Source of the DNA: an uncultured Granulosicoccaceae bacterium
GTDB lineage: Bacteria > Pseudomonadota > Gammaproteobacteria > Granulosicoccales > Granulosicoccaceae
Length of the DNA stretch: 64,000 bases
Direction of reading: 5' to 3'
Assembly (NCBI GenBank): GCA_937951345.1
Contig: CALFCF010000068.1
Location: 1-64,000, forward strand
The position numbers and the translations under genes were made by a program. Positions 28,302 to 37,309 of this stretch are shown here, piece by piece. Positions within the stretch are counted from its first letter, which is position 1. Each line of letters begins with the position of its first letter. Under the pieces are notes generated by a model, which saw only the letters and a list, made by a program, of their open reading frames with translations, did not search any database and was not told the DNA's origin.

Positions 28302-28985
28302 TCACTCTTCGTGTTCAGCCGTGTTTGCCGGAAGCAGATAAGGCTCCCAGCAATCCACCATGACAGTGCCGTCGAAAGCGGTGTCCGTATCGCCCCACAA
28401 ACCGGCAGCAGCGAACTCAATGTTGTACAGCCAGTGTGGATCCTCACCCTGCCCTGTGGCATGGGAATCAGGATAGATATGACACCCATGAACTTCAGCG
28501 ACGATACCTTGTTGACCACGAATATAAGCAGGAAGACGGGTGTGCGTTGCCGGCTGATAGTTTTTCACCATCACTTGATCACCCACTCGAAAGTGCGGTT
28601 TGGAGTCTGCCTGTCGCTCGACAGGGGCGCCGCGCTGTAGCGCGCCTTTAACATCTGCGGCCTTTAAAACACGTTCAACGCTTTGCGATTTTTGTAGAGG
28701 TTTGCCTTCTGCGAGCTCCGCTTCGGTAAGCAAACCTTTACGAACCAGCATGCGTTGCAGCGCTTCAAACCATATACGGTAGTAGCTGCTGTTTAAATAC
28801 AATGCCTGCGGCAGGCTTTCACGGGAGAAACGTGACTCATCCAGATTCCATTTACCGGTGGCCCCACAGGCAAGTGTCAACGCTAAAACACGACGCTCCC
28901 ACTCGGCATGAAATAAATCATCATCCTGACTATTTTCGATAGCACCGTATCCGTGGTGTCCACCCATATCGTGTACCCCATTCAC
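28302..28985 (-). CDS. nthB: Nitrile hydratase subunit beta
   Basis: Non-catalytic subunit of the enzyme that hydrates nitriles to amides. It has 227 residues with the family N-terminus MNGVHDMGGHHGYGAI, the helical YRIWFEALQRMLVRKGLLTE segment and the C-terminal SH3-like barrel (FRVGDQVMVKNYQPATHTRLP, PHWLYNIEFAAAGLWG). GTG start with GGGAG upstream. No amidase gene follows, so the fate of the amide product is not shown here. Confidence 0.93.
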   Translation of the reverse strand: MNGVHDMGGHHGYGAIENSQDDDLFHAEWERRVLALTLACGATGKWNLDESRFSRESLPQALYLNSSYYRIWFEALQRMLVRKGLLTEAELAEGKPLQKSQSVERVLKAADVKGALQRGAPVERQADSKPHFRVGDQVMVKNYQPATHTRLPAYIRGQQGIVAEVHGCHIYPDSHATGQGEDPHWLYNIEFAAAGLWGDTDTAFDGTVMVDCWEPYLLPANTAEHEE

Positions 28986-29016
28986 AACGCGTAAACTCCC
29001 TGCTCGGTTAACCCGA

Positions 29017-29643
29017 TCATGTTGCCGTAGGCTCTGTCAATGGCAAACCGGTGCCAATCATGGAATCACGGGTAACCAGCGTTGCAAGTGTGGCTTCATC
29101 GTAGGCATCAGTCCCGGGCGGGCGCTCCGGCAACACCAGATAACGCATCTCAGCGGTCGAATCCCAGACGCGAATCCGTTTGTTCCGGGGTAACTCAACA
29201 CCAAACTCAGCTAATACTTTGTGCGGTTCTCTAACCGCCCGTGATCGGTAAGGCGCCGACTTGTACCAAGTCGGTGGCAACCCGAGAACCGGCCACGGGT
29301 AACACGAACACAGCGTGCAAACAACCATATTGTGAACATCAGCGGTGTTGGCGACGACTTTCATGTGTTCACCTTGTCGCCCGCTAAAGCCAAGCGAGGC
29401 GATAGCAGCGGAGCCGTCCTGCAGCAACCAGTCATGGTACTGCGGATCAACCCATGCACGCGCAACCACCTGCGCGCCGTTTCGCGGACCAATACGGGTC
29501 TCACAATGTTCGATTAGCGCATCAAGTGTTGCTGGCTCTACATAACCTTTGTCCGTCAACAGCGTTTCTAGCGCACGAACACGTACGGCTATCTCGTCGA
29601 GATGCGAGTGGTCGTGATCGTCATGATTATGATCGTGAGACAT
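29017..29643 (-). CDS. nthA: Nitrile hydratase subunit alpha, cobalt type
   Basis: Catalytic subunit, 208 residues. The metal claw is [17 protein letters not shown], with Cys109, Cys112 and Cys114. Threonine at position 110 is typical of cobalt enzymes, while iron enzymes usually carry serine there. The first 14 residues are rich in His and Asp ([12 protein letters not shown]), which may help gather metal. [13 protein letters not shown] near the C-terminus is also typical. No cobalt transporter gene is adjacent. A strong GGGAG ribosome site precedes the ATG. The gene is divergent from the AstE-like gene. Confidence 0.94.
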   Translation of the reverse strand: MSHDHNHDDHDHSHLDEIAVRVRALETLLTDKGYVEPATLDALIEHCETRIGPRNGAQVVARAWVDPQYHDWLLQDGSAAIASLGFSGRQGEHMKVVANTADVHNMVVCTLCSCYPWPVLGLPPTWYKSAPYRSRAVREPHKVLAEFGVELPRNKRIRVWDSTAEMRYLVLPERPPGTDAYDEATLATLVTRDSMIGTGLPLTEPTAT

Positions 29644-29747
29644 GGGTTCTCCCGGTCTGGAACAGGCTCAGAGTAAGCCCGGTACCCCGTTAAATGTGCC
29701 ACAGCTTAAATGACAAGAAAAGATTCTTTGCATTACACTCACTTGCC

Positions 29748-30695
29748 ATGGAAATCGCAAATCAAACTGTCCCTCCCGGTACGCGCTGTTATATCGATCT
29801 GCCGTTGCCACCGCTCTATACGCATACGTCAGTATCGATGCCGATTCATGTCATCAACGGCAAGCGTCCGGGACCCATTCTTGCCGTCACCGCTGCGCTG
29901 CACGGCGACGAAATTAACGGTATCGAAATTATCCGCAGACTACTTGAGAGTCGCCGTTTCAACCGCCTCAGAGGTACGCTGGTCACCGTGCCTGTGGTTA
30001 ATGTTTACGGGTTTTTATCAGGTTCGCGCTACCTGCCCGATCGGCGCGATCTGAACCGGTCTTTTCCCGGCTCCAGGCGTGGTTCGATGGCAAGTCGCCT
30101 GGCAAATCTGTTTTTAAACGATGTACTTAAAAACGCAACGCATGTTATCGATTTGCATACCGGGGCTGCTGGTCGTGACAACTTGCCGCAAATTCGCTAC
30201 GACTTCAAGTCTGCCAACGAAGATATCGAGCAAATGGCGCAGGCTTTTAACGCCCCCGTGATACTGAATTCCAAACCGACAAAAGGTACGGTTCGCGCTG
30301 CAATGGGCAACGCACCTTATTTACTGTACGAGGCAGGTGAGGCGCTGCGCTTTAACGAACAGGCGATTCGCAGTGGCGTTCGAGGACTGCAAAACGTCAT
30401 GCGCACCCTTGAAATGATTCCACCGTCGCCGACTGAATCTAACACATCAACATCCAGAATCTGCACTGATAGTCAATGGATCAGAGCACCGCAAAGCGGT
30501 ATTTTGAGAAGCTACAAGCGCCTTGGGTCAACAGTTGAAAGTGGTGCTGTGCTTGGCGTTGTTGCCGATCCGTTTGGTGAACTGGAAGGGGAAATCATCA
30601 GCAAAAACGACGGCATCGTTATTGGCATGACGAATAATCCACTGGTGCATGAAGGTGAAGCCTTGTTTCATCTAGGCAAAGTGCAGGACGGATGA
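29748..30695 (+). CDS. Succinylglutamate desuccinylase/aspartoacylase family metallohydrolase
   Basis: Zinc carboxypeptidase-fold amidohydrolase, 315 residues from the ATG at 29748. An in-frame ATG at 29694 adds 18 unconserved residues and neither start has a good ribosome site. Zinc ligands are in AALHGDEINGIE (His and Glu) and VIDLHTGAAGRDN (His). The C-terminal 75 residues form a biotinyl/lipoyl-like beta domain (IRAPQSGILRSYKRLGSTV), as in the larger subgroup often called DUF2817/AstE-like. It probably removes an acyl group from an N-acyl amino acid; the substrate is unknown. Confidence 0.8.
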   Translation: MEIANQTVPPGTRCYIDLPLPPLYTHTSVSMPIHVINGKRPGPILAVTAALHGDEINGIEIIRRLLESRRFNRLRGTLVTVPVVNVYGFLSGSRYLPDRRDLNRSFPGSRRGSMASRLANLFLNDVLKNATHVIDLHTGAAGRDNLPQIRYDFKSANEDIEQMAQAFNAPVILNSKPTKGTVRAAMGNAPYLLYEAGEALRFNEQAIRSGVRGLQNVMRTLEMIPPSPTESNTSTSRICTDSQWIRAPQSGILRSYKRLGSTVESGAVLGVVADPFGELEGEIISKNDGIVIGMTNNPLVHEGEALFHLGKVQDG

Positions 30696-30749
30696 CTAAC
30701 GTTGACGTCAGAAAATCTAGTGAATCCCGACTATCAAAAGACTGATTAA

Positions 30750-31163
30750 TCACGGACGCAACGTCACGCCTAAATTATCTACCAGCTCTTGCGCAAATTT
30801 TATCTTCCATGCCGGGTTAGCCTGCTCCATAAGATCAATTTCAGCACTTGCTGTTTTTTCACGCGTTTCAGAGGTTCGCGGACCAAGATATATCTCAGGA
30901 TCTTGTTCCTTCGCCATCTGAATCACCGCTTCCCTGGTCATGTAGTACAGTACCAGCTCGGAATTTTTAAACAATAACCGTGACGCAACATTACCCCGTT
31001 CCCTACAAGTAAGTTCATAGAAACCATCTCTCGCAACAATCTCTTGCTCTACATCCACATTTCGAGTGCGTGAAAGCAAAAAAAGGCGATGCTGAGCATC
31101 GTTCGGTCGCAGGCGATCACGGATTTCGTTGAGTGACTTCTGTATGCTTTCAATACTCTCCAT
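30750..31163 (-). CDS. Possible Imm63-type immunity protein
   Basis: A 137-residue soluble protein. The central and C-terminal pattern (RERG, then LVLYYMTREAVIQMAKE, then EIDLMEQANPAWKIKFAQEL) resembles my recollection of the Imm63 immunity family, where ERG, a helix with W/Y and a terminal PxW motif recur. It lies 76 bases downstream of the TNT toxin-like gene on the same strand, which is the expected place for an immunity gene. The family assignment is by eye only; it may be an unrelated hypothetical protein. The ribosome site is weak. Confidence 0.5.
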   Translation of the reverse strand: MESIESIQKSLNEIRDRLRPNDAQHRLFLLSRTRNVDVEQEIVARDGFYELTCRERGNVASRLLFKNSELVLYYMTREAVIQMAKEQDPEIYLGPRTSETREKTASAEIDLMEQANPAWKIKFAQELVDNLGVTLRP

Positions 31164-31239
31164 ATTTATGAACTCACATTGTCAGAATATTCAACTGTGG
31201 TTACAACACTCGAATAAAACTCGTAAATATAAACAATCA

Positions 31240-31608
31240 TTAGGTATTCAGGTAACGACTACTTCCCGGCGAGCGTAGTCTCATAAGCCATCCATTTTCA
31301 ACCAGCCAGTTGATTTGTCCGCCCCGATAGCTGGTGATGAAATGTATCGACACACCCTCACTTTCAGCTATTTGATTCCAGTCAACCTGGTATTGCACAG
31401 CGCCGCCCTTGAATCCAAACCAGGCAACAACAGTACCCTGGAAAACAGGTAACGATTTGAGAATTTGATATTCATGCAGATCATTTCGATCAGTGTCCGG
31501 CGGTAACGATCTTTCCTCAAACGGCGTTCCGGCCGGTGAGAAAAATGACCCTCGCTCATCGCCATACCTGTCGATACGACCGTCAATCATTTCGTTAGCT
31601 TCGCTCAT
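31240..31608 (-). CDS. Stand-alone TNT-domain (NAD+ glycohydrolase) toxin homolog
   Basis: A 122-residue protein made almost entirely of a TNT domain, the NAD+-hydrolysing domain of the tuberculosis necrotizing toxin. Matching features are DRYGDERGSFFSPAGTPF (13-30), EERSLPP, the HEY segment (45-47), VVAWFGFKGGAVQYQV with the conserved glutamine Gln72, and the closing NWLVENGWLMRL. AAAGG five bases before the ATG shows this is a natural start, so no secretion or delivery domain is attached. The next gene may encode the immunity protein. An orphan toxin module or an intracellular toxin-antitoxin pair are both possible. Confidence 0.75.
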   Translation of the reverse strand: MSEANEMIDGRIDRYGDERGSFFSPAGTPFEERSLPPDTDRNDLHEYQILKSLPVFQGTVVAWFGFKGGAVQYQVDWNQIAESEGVSIHFITSYRGGQINWLVENGWLMRLRSPGSSRYLNT

Positions 31609-31867
31609 TCAAACCTTTGTTCCAGTTAATTGGTATTGATACTGAACGCACCCTATACAAAAACTTCCTATCAATAAATCCTCAATACCATACTTAATCT
31701 ACGATAAAAGGGATTACGCGTAATCAATGTACCACAAGCAACTGCCTTGCTATTAGTACAATGGACTGGCATCAATAAATCAGTAAGAAAGAAAATCACA
31801 GTAGCGGGCCACATAACCTCACAACACTTACAACACTTATAACCCTTATAACTGGACGGACGGCAGT

Positions 31868-32350
31868 ATGTCACGAAGCTATTTTTGCGGGATCCTATTT
31901 CTATTACTTTCCGCCACCAGCTCGGTGCAAGCCAATGGGTTCGTTAATCGTATCGGCGCCGGGATTCAGTATGGTGGTGTGGCGGGCTGGCAAGGCTCTT
32001 ATCAATTCGGGGCAAATGCTGCCAGATTCAGCCTCGGATTTGCCGGCATTGCAGTGGGTTACGAACGTTTCTTCGGTTCAAACAGCTCTATCGTAATTCA
32101 ATCTTTTGGCAATCAATTCCTGGTTGGGGCCATTGGACTAAGTTACAACTATCATTTTAATTCTTATAAGAAAGCCGGTTGGGTTGTTGGACTGGATCTT
32201 TACTCCGGTTTTGAAACAGATGAATTGACGCTTGAGGTTTTAAGTGCTTTGTTTACAGCAGGATTTTCATCTAACCCGACCGAAGAATTCGAAGAAATTG
32301 ACCCCGACAGAAGCTCGGGTGTATTTATATCGATTGGCTACCAGTTCTAG
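31868..32350 (+). CDS. Small outer-membrane barrel-like protein
   Basis: A 160-residue exported protein with a signal peptide (GILFLLLSATSSVQA) and glycine- and aromatic-rich alternating strands (GFVNRIGAGIQYGGVAGWQG, GAIGLSYNYHF). It ends SIGYQF with a terminal phenylalanine, as outer-membrane barrels do. No family recognised. It is divergent from the toxin gene. The upstream spacer contains the short repeats ACAACACTTACAACACTTATAAC. Confidence 0.6.
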   Translation: MSRSYFCGILFLLLSATSSVQANGFVNRIGAGIQYGGVAGWQGSYQFGANAARFSLGFAGIAVGYERFFGSNSSIVIQSFGNQFLVGAIGLSYNYHFNSYKKAGWVVGLDLYSGFETDELTLEVLSALFTAGFSSNPTEEFEEIDPDRSSGVFISIGYQF

Positions 32351-32531
32351 CGGAGCCAAGGAATCACGCTATCGCGCTATTAAACTACGGGCTGGTGCTG
32401 CGGACTAATAGAAACGTTCAGAATCAATCCTGAAAGCGCATCACATATCGAGGGTCACTAACACAGAGAAGTTCGTGTACACACTGCAACAGCAGTGCAT
32501 TCTCACGCCATAAGTTGCTGTCAGGCACTCT

Positions 32532-33437
32532 TTAGACCTTAGAAGCAGAGTCGAACGACTTTTCGACTAATCGTTTGAGCTCTTTTAGTTTGGTATGTGG
32601 CAGTTTTGCCATTACCGCAATCTCAAGCTGATCATGTTGCCAATGTATGAAATTCAGCTCTCCGAATTCCCCGGTTTGGTTGCTGACAGCTGCGGCGTCA
32701 TCAGAAGACCCTTTACGTATAGGTGTGATACAAACTGCAACCGGCTGTTCCTCTCCCGGTGCCAGATAAGCTAGCTGAATTACCGGAATCGCATTGGACT
32801 GGAGGATCTGTCCACGACGGAATTCAACGCCTTCTGCATCAAGATTCGGGATGACCATGTCTGCGTCAAGTGCGTGTTGCCATCGCTCTAAATCAGCAGC
32901 CAATACCTCGTCTGCAGCTTTTTTTACATGGGACAACGTATCCAGGGAATACATTTCCTGGTAGTTGGCCATCTGCAACAACCAGCTCTTCACGGGTCGC
33001 AGCTGATATGTCGAACCAGCCACTAAATCATCAGGTTTATTGAATTGTCCATCAACAATATATCGATACCCCAAAATGCCGGAGAGCAAACCCAACAGCA
33101 AGCACGCAGCTGCGGCATATAAAGGTGCTCTATTTTTTTTGTATGATCCTGTGTCTGCAACGCCAATAGAACCTACTACGTTGTTCGTTGATTGGGTTTT
33201 AACAGACTGATTAGACAAAAAAGCATCTGGCGATTTATCTTCCAGCAACGAGATGTCATCAGCAAAGATATCGCTCAGACTTTGTTTTAACGCAATGATC
33301 GATTCTTTTTTAGCTTGAAGTTCGTTGCTTTCGGATATCAGATTAGCAACGCGCTGCATTTCTGATTCAGGCAATTCGCCATCAACAAATGCATGAATTA
33401 GTTCGTCATTCATAGTTTCAGCTGCTGGTCTGTTCAT
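32532..33437 (-). CDS. Membrane-anchored anti-sigma factor
   Basis: A 301-residue protein. The cytosolic N-terminus (NDELIHAFVDGELPESEMQRV) resembles anti-sigma domains. One transmembrane helix follows at about residues 106-127 (LYAAAACLLLGLLSGILGYRY), then a periplasmic part of about 170 residues. Its ATG overlaps the ECF sigma stop by four bases, the classic arrangement for a sigma/anti-sigma pair. No zinc-binding HxxxCxxC motif is present in the N-terminus. The periplasmic signal is unknown. Confidence 0.8.
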   Translation of the reverse strand: MNRPAAETMNDELIHAFVDGELPESEMQRVANLISESNELQAKKESIIALKQSLSDIFADDISLLEDKSPDAFLSNQSVKTQSTNNVVGSIGVADTGSYKKNRAPLYAAAACLLLGLLSGILGYRYIVDGQFNKPDDLVAGSTYQLRPVKSWLLQMANYQEMYSLDTLSHVKKAADEVLAADLERWQHALDADMVIPNLDAEGVEFRRGQILQSNAIPVIQLAYLAPGEEQPVAVCITPIRKGSSDDAAAVSNQTGEFGELNFIHWQHDQLEIAVMAKLPHTKLKELKRLVEKSFDSASKV

Positions 33438-33946
33438 TGCGTGGTCCCGATACCCATCTGGCTTTTGTTGAACGTGACGAGCAGTTGATTGCGTGCTCGG
33501 GACAGACGACTCATTACAGTTCCTTGCGGTAGTTCAAGCATGTCTGCTGTCTCCTGATAGGTCATTCCATACACATCAACAAGGAGCACAACGGAACGGT
33601 AATGTTCCGGCAATGCTTGTACCGCTTCGCGTAACTGACCCACTTCGTATTGTCGCTCTGGAGGTTTTTGGTCTACTAGTTGATCCACATTTTCCAGGCC
33701 GTTCCCTCGACGAACACTACGTGACCTGATCTCATTCTTCCAAATCGAACGAAGTATAGCAACCGCCCAACTCTCAACTTTAGCAACATCTGTGCACTGA
33801 TGCTGCCTTGCTATTGCTCGCTCTATGGTGGATTGCACAAGATCATCGCTATCAGGAGCGGAAGCTGTCAAAGCATAGGCCAGCTTTTTCAGACGTGGCA
33901 CCGCACCAACAAGACGATTCTCAAAGCTTATGTGTAAACCGGACAT
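33434..33946 (-). CDS. ECF-type RNA polymerase sigma factor
   Basis: A 170-residue sigma-70 family protein with region 2 (DSDDLVQSTIERAIARQ and KVESWAVAILRSIWKNEIRSR) and region 4 (LPEHYRSVVLLVDVYGMTYQETADML, then GTVMSRLSRARNQL), and without region 1 or 3, as in ECF sigmas. It directs transcription of a small stress or envelope regulon, usually including its own operon. It overlaps its anti-sigma gene. Its neighbours (DUF4399, barrel, GFA and cupin proteins) are possible targets, but no shared promoter motif was found. Confidence 0.92.
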   Translation of the reverse strand: MSGLHISFENRLVGAVPRLKKLAYALTASAPDSDDLVQSTIERAIARQHQCTDVAKVESWAVAILRSIWKNEIRSRSVRRGNGLENVDQLVDQKPPERQYEVGQLREAVQALPEHYRSVVLLVDVYGMTYQETADMLELPQGTVMSRLSRARNQLLVTFNKSQMGIGTTQ

Positions 33947-34507
33947 AGCGCCATACGAACTTTAAATGTCTAGAGGCCATCTCAAAATCGATCGGGGACG
34001 CCGAGTCCTGCACACTGATCCTGCGTTGTGTGCCGTTCTGCGCTGCTCATTTACTGCGTGTATCTGAGCTGTTCGGTCGCCACACGCCTTGTTTGAGCGC
34101 GCAATCTCAGTTTTGAGATGGGTTCTAGTATCCAAAAGACTAAAAAAAGAGCCAAACCTGAGTAAAAGCAAAACTTGAGCAAACCCAAATATATGTTACG
34201 TGATTGCAGCTTGAGCAGATGCTCCATCGGGTTTTCGTTAACTTCATCACTCAACGTGCCGATGGGCACGAACACCGTTAACTCGACGTTTAAGAGACGA
34301 TAACAAAATTTTTGAAATATTTTGAAATAAAAAGGATCCGCCAAGTGTCTATTACGTGCGGAGATAAAATTTATCAGCTAAGCCTATGTGAGCCGTGAAA
34401 AAAACCGGAAAAACTGTGTCGTAAGCCATCACGCCACAAGCGCATCGATTTTTAACGATTAATAAATTCTACATGCATTCTACAAACTACATACAGGAGT
34501 TATAAAC
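33947..34507. other. Intergenic stretch upstream of the ECF sigma gene
   Basis: About 560 bases between divergent genes. It holds the 159-bp CTAG-ended element (33970-34128). Next to it is a minus-strand frame (34344-34051) with one possible membrane helix (LLKFCFYSGLALFLVFWIL) whose C-terminus runs into the element; it may be a remnant of a small membrane-protein gene. The rest, 34345-34507, is the presumed promoter region of the DUF4399 gene, with a GGAG-like ribosome site just before 34508. Confidence 0.4.
33970..34128. mobile_element. MITE-like element, 159 bp, with 18-bp inverted ends starting CTAG
   Basis: The left end CTAGAGGCCATCTCAAAA (33970-33987) and the right end (34111-34128) are inverted copies with two mismatches. 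There is no transposase frame inside. CTAG at both outer ends parallels the unrelated element at 1333-1580. Some IS5-family insertion sequences duplicate CTAG-type targets, so a non-autonomous IS5-type derivative is one possibility. Confidence 0.5.
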
Positions 34508-34945
34508 ATGACGAATTCAGCAATACTCATCAGGGTTTTCGCAATTTGTATTGTATTAATACTACTTCGAGGCCTTGCTAACGCACAAGATCTGTCAACA
34601 CCTAGTGCAGATGGTTCCAGCGTTTATATCGTTTCACCAAAAGACGGGGAAACTGTTGGCAAGACCTTCACTGTCATATTTGGCCTGAAAGGGATGGGTG
34701 TAGCCCCTGCAGGTGTCGAGAAAGAGCACACTGGCCATCATCACCTGTTGGTCGATGCAGACGCGTTGCCGGCCCCTGGATTGCCGATGGGTGCAGATGT
34801 CATGCATTTCGGAAAAGGCCAGACTGAAACAAGTATTACATTGGAACCGGGAAAGCACACACTACAACTTGTGCTGGGGAATCATCTCCATGTACCGCAC
34901 AACCCGCCTGTCACATCAGAGGTTGTAACCATCACTGTGGAATAA
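34508..34945 (+). CDS. DUF4399 domain protein, exported
   Basis: A 145-residue protein with a signal peptide (residues 1-26, ending LANA) and one DUF4399 domain. The domain shows VYIVSPKDGETVGKTFTVIF, GLKGMGVAPAG, EHTGHHHLLVD and GKHTLQLVLGNHLHVPH. The conserved histidines suggest metal binding in the periplasm; the function of the family is not established. A clear AGGAG site lies just upstream of the ATG. Confidence 0.85.
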   Translation: MTNSAILIRVFAICIVLILLRGLANAQDLSTPSADGSSVYIVSPKDGETVGKTFTVIFGLKGMGVAPAGVEKEHTGHHHLLVDADALPAPGLPMGADVMHFGKGQTETSITLEPGKHTLQLVLGNHLHVPHNPPVTSEVVTITVE

Positions 34946-35138
34946 TAGTTACAGGTAAACAGAAGTTTTTATTTTCTGGCGCCCGTCCCGATTCTGTTGG
35001 ATGAAGGGCGGGTGCGTGCAGTGTTAAACGCAGTGTCGAACGTAATTACGATTCACAATAAAGAATTCGACACAATGCAAATTAAAACCGAACTCCTCGT
35101 GCGCATATTCGCGATGTTTGCGTAGGCCTTAAAAGGTT

Positions 35139-35564
35139 CTACTCCAGCGCACCTTCCGGACTTGTCTCCGGAAATACAGGCAAGTCAGTGTTTACTGCAA
35201 GCCAGGAGACAGAAGTTCGATGGAAAGCATGACGATCAGGGGTGATCATCTCGATATTATCGAGCGTACCGGCATAAACAAATGCATGACCATTGCCATG
35301 CCATTGACCAACCCAGCAGATTGGCGTACCACATCCATCGCAAAACCCTCGCTTTACACCATTAGACGACTCGAAGTATTTGGGTTCAGTAGCAGTAAAT
35401 TCTAATTGTTCACTACTACCCATCACCGCGACTGTAACAGGTGCACCAGTAATGCTTCGGCAGGTTTCGCAGTGACAGAAGGCCACTTTGCCAGGTTTAC
35501 CGTTAAACCGAAAAGTTACACGTCGACAGAAACAGCCTCCTGTTAATACAGATTCAGTATTCAT
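35139..35564 (-). CDS. GFA/CENP-V family zinc protein
   Basis: A 141-residue protein of the GFA family, named after glutathione-dependent formaldehyde-activating enzyme, with zinc sites built from GGCFCRRVTF, FCHCETCRSITGAP and GFCDGCGTPICW. Actual activity varies within the family and cannot be read here. The ATG at 35564 has AGAAG upstream and lies one base after the stop of the CadC-like regulator gene, so the two are co-translated. The frame from 35627 would start inside the regulator. Confidence 0.85.
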   Translation of the reverse strand: MNTESVLTGGCFCRRVTFRFNGKPGKVAFCHCETCRSITGAPVTVAVMGSSEQLEFTATEPKYFESSNGVKRGFCDGCGTPICWVGQWHGNGHAFVYAGTLDNIEMITPDRHAFHRTSVSWLAVNTDLPVFPETSPEGALE

Positions 35565-35565
35565 A

Positions 35566-37158
35566 TTACTTCTGATTGTCGTCAACTGGAATCCCGGCGC
35601 GTCTAAGTCCTTCAACGATTTGGTCAAAGTGTTCAGGAATCCGAAAAGGCAAAATTGATTTTTTATGCGCTATCGAGTACTCAGGGTTAATAACTTTAAC
35701 GCGCTCCCACTGCTCTTTTGCAGTGTTAGAGTGACCAAGGTAACCGTAAGTCGCTGCCAGCAGCACCCGACTGGTATCGCTCTCCGGTTTTCTTAATATC
35801 CGCTGCAGAAGAAGCGATTCAGCTTTTTCAAACTCACCGAGATGAAAGTAGGCTTGGGCCTGTATATGTTGGTAGGCATCACGAAAGTGAGGATCCAGTA
35901 ACATCGCATTTTGTAGAGGCTGGAGTGCCTTAAAAGGCACACCGTCATATAGGTGTATCATTCCCTTCACAGCATGAGCCTCAGCAAAATCAGGGTCGAG
36001 CCTAAGCGCTTCATCGGCAGACTGCAGTGCAGATTGGTGATCTCTCAACCAGAGTATGCTGGCAGCTTGTGCGAAATACCCGTGCGGATTTTTCTTATCA
36101 AGATCAATAGCTGTCTGCGCATTTTTAAGAGCGTCTCGCAGTTGTTCAGTATGAAAGTCTGACCAGCGATTGATATAGCAAACTGCCATACTACGGCTTA
36201 AATAGGAGTACGCGGATGAAAATTTTGAATCATACTCTATCGCTAAACGGAACTGCTCTCGAGCAGCAACGTTACTTTGTTGTGTATCCTGACGGTCAAG
36301 CTCTCTGCCTTTAAGAAAGTGACTGTACGCAGTCTCATTTTGTGTGCCTCGATTCGCACCAACTGCCGTTTTCTGTTGTGTAAGTCCAAGTGATGTCAAC
36401 ACCGAACCAACAACCGATGAAACTGCCAGATTCAGGGCGACAGGCGTGATTGCTTTATCAATTTTATAGCGCTCAGCCCAAACCACCTTAGACTGATCAC
36501 ATGTGTTGAGTGCGACACGCACATCAAATCCTTGCCCATCATCAACTATCAACCCATCGATCACAAAGTCCACTGCAAGTTCACTTGCTATTTGCTTGAA
36601 ATCCGGTTCATCTCGATAGTGAAACGCCGAGTTGCGTGAAATAACGCTACAACCAACCTGTCGGCTTAATGCGATAAGAATATCTTCGGATAGTACCTCT
36701 CCTGCAAATCTTGCAGTATCGAGACTACCATTAGCCTGTTTACCAGGACGCAGGGGCAGTACAACGATAGCAGGCCGGGTTAGTCGCCGAGCAGTGCTGG
36801 ACTCAGCGTCGACCGCGGCTAATGACTTTCTGGACTCCGATGGTGCATTAGTGATTTCCGCGATCAAACGGTAGCCAGTGCGGGGGATAGTTTCAACAAA
36901 CTTTGGATTTCGGGCGTCATCACGCAGTGCTTTGCGTATTTTAATGACCGAATTACTTAAGGCATCGTAGCCGACAACCTGCCCAGCCCAGCAGACTGCT
37001 TCAAGCTCCTCACGCGAGACGGTAGTACCTGCGTTGGCTGCCAGGTGACACAAAACTGCCATCGCTTTCGGTTCAAGACGAACGTTGTAATCGCCTTTTG
37101 TAAGTCGATTAGCATCCTGTTGCACCACCCAGTCACCGATCATCCAATGCATTGTCAT
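35566..37158 (-). CDS. CadC/ToxR-like winged-helix regulator with TPR domain
   Basis: A 530-residue protein with an OmpR/PhoB-type winged helix at residues 5-105 (VSREELEAVCWAGQVVGYDAL, NSVIKIRKALRDD, IPRTGYRLIAEI). It has no transmembrane helix. A middle part (about 130-260) resembles the TolB-like/adenylate-cyclase-associated segment (IVVLPLRPGK, GEVLSEDILIALSRQVGCSVI). At least four TPR units make up the C-terminus (PHGYFAQAASILWLRDHQSALQ, AEAHAVKGMIHLYDG). It is probably a cytosolic transcription factor; the ligand is unknown. It is divergent from the cupin gene and co-translated with the GFA gene, both likely targets. Confidence 0.85.
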   Translation of the reverse strand: MTMHWMIGDWVVQQDANRLTKGDYNVRLEPKAMAVLCHLAANAGTTVSREELEAVCWAGQVVGYDALSNSVIKIRKALRDDARNPKFVETIPRTGYRLIAEITNAPSESRKSLAAVDAESSTARRLTRPAIVVLPLRPGKQANGSLDTARFAGEVLSEDILIALSRQVGCSVISRNSAFHYRDEPDFKQIASELAVDFVIDGLIVDDGQGFDVRVALNTCDQSKVVWAERYKIDKAITPVALNLAVSSVVGSVLTSLGLTQQKTAVGANRGTQNETAYSHFLKGRELDRQDTQQSNVAAREQFRLAIEYDSKFSSAYSYLSRSMAVCYINRWSDFHTEQLRDALKNAQTAIDLDKKNPHGYFAQAASILWLRDHQSALQSADEALRLDPDFAEAHAVKGMIHLYDGVPFKALQPLQNAMLLDPHFRDAYQHIQAQAYFHLGEFEKAESLLLQRILRKPESDTSRVLLAATYGYLGHSNTAKEQWERVKVINPEYSIAHKKSILPFRIPEHFDQIVEGLRRAGIPVDDNQK

Positions 37159-37309
37159 GAATACAGGATCCAGGATAGGTCAGAAAAACAGGCGCAAAAT
37201 GGTCGAAAAACCGTCGCTCTTCGGTGATAACTCGAGTTTATCACAGCGATATGCTTGATTCGATCATATGCAAAACGTCAGAACTTAATACAAAAACGGA
37301 CAGATACTT

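Noticed and set aside
34051..34344. A minus-strand frame of 97 codons with a possible membrane helix.
   Set aside because: Its C-terminal quarter lies in the CTAG element and no homologous features were recognised. It may be a remnant, but I cannot support it as a gene.
34985..35015. Hairpin with two wobble pairs after the DUF4399 gene as a terminator.
   Set aside because: About ten pairs form, but neither strand has a U-run after the stem.
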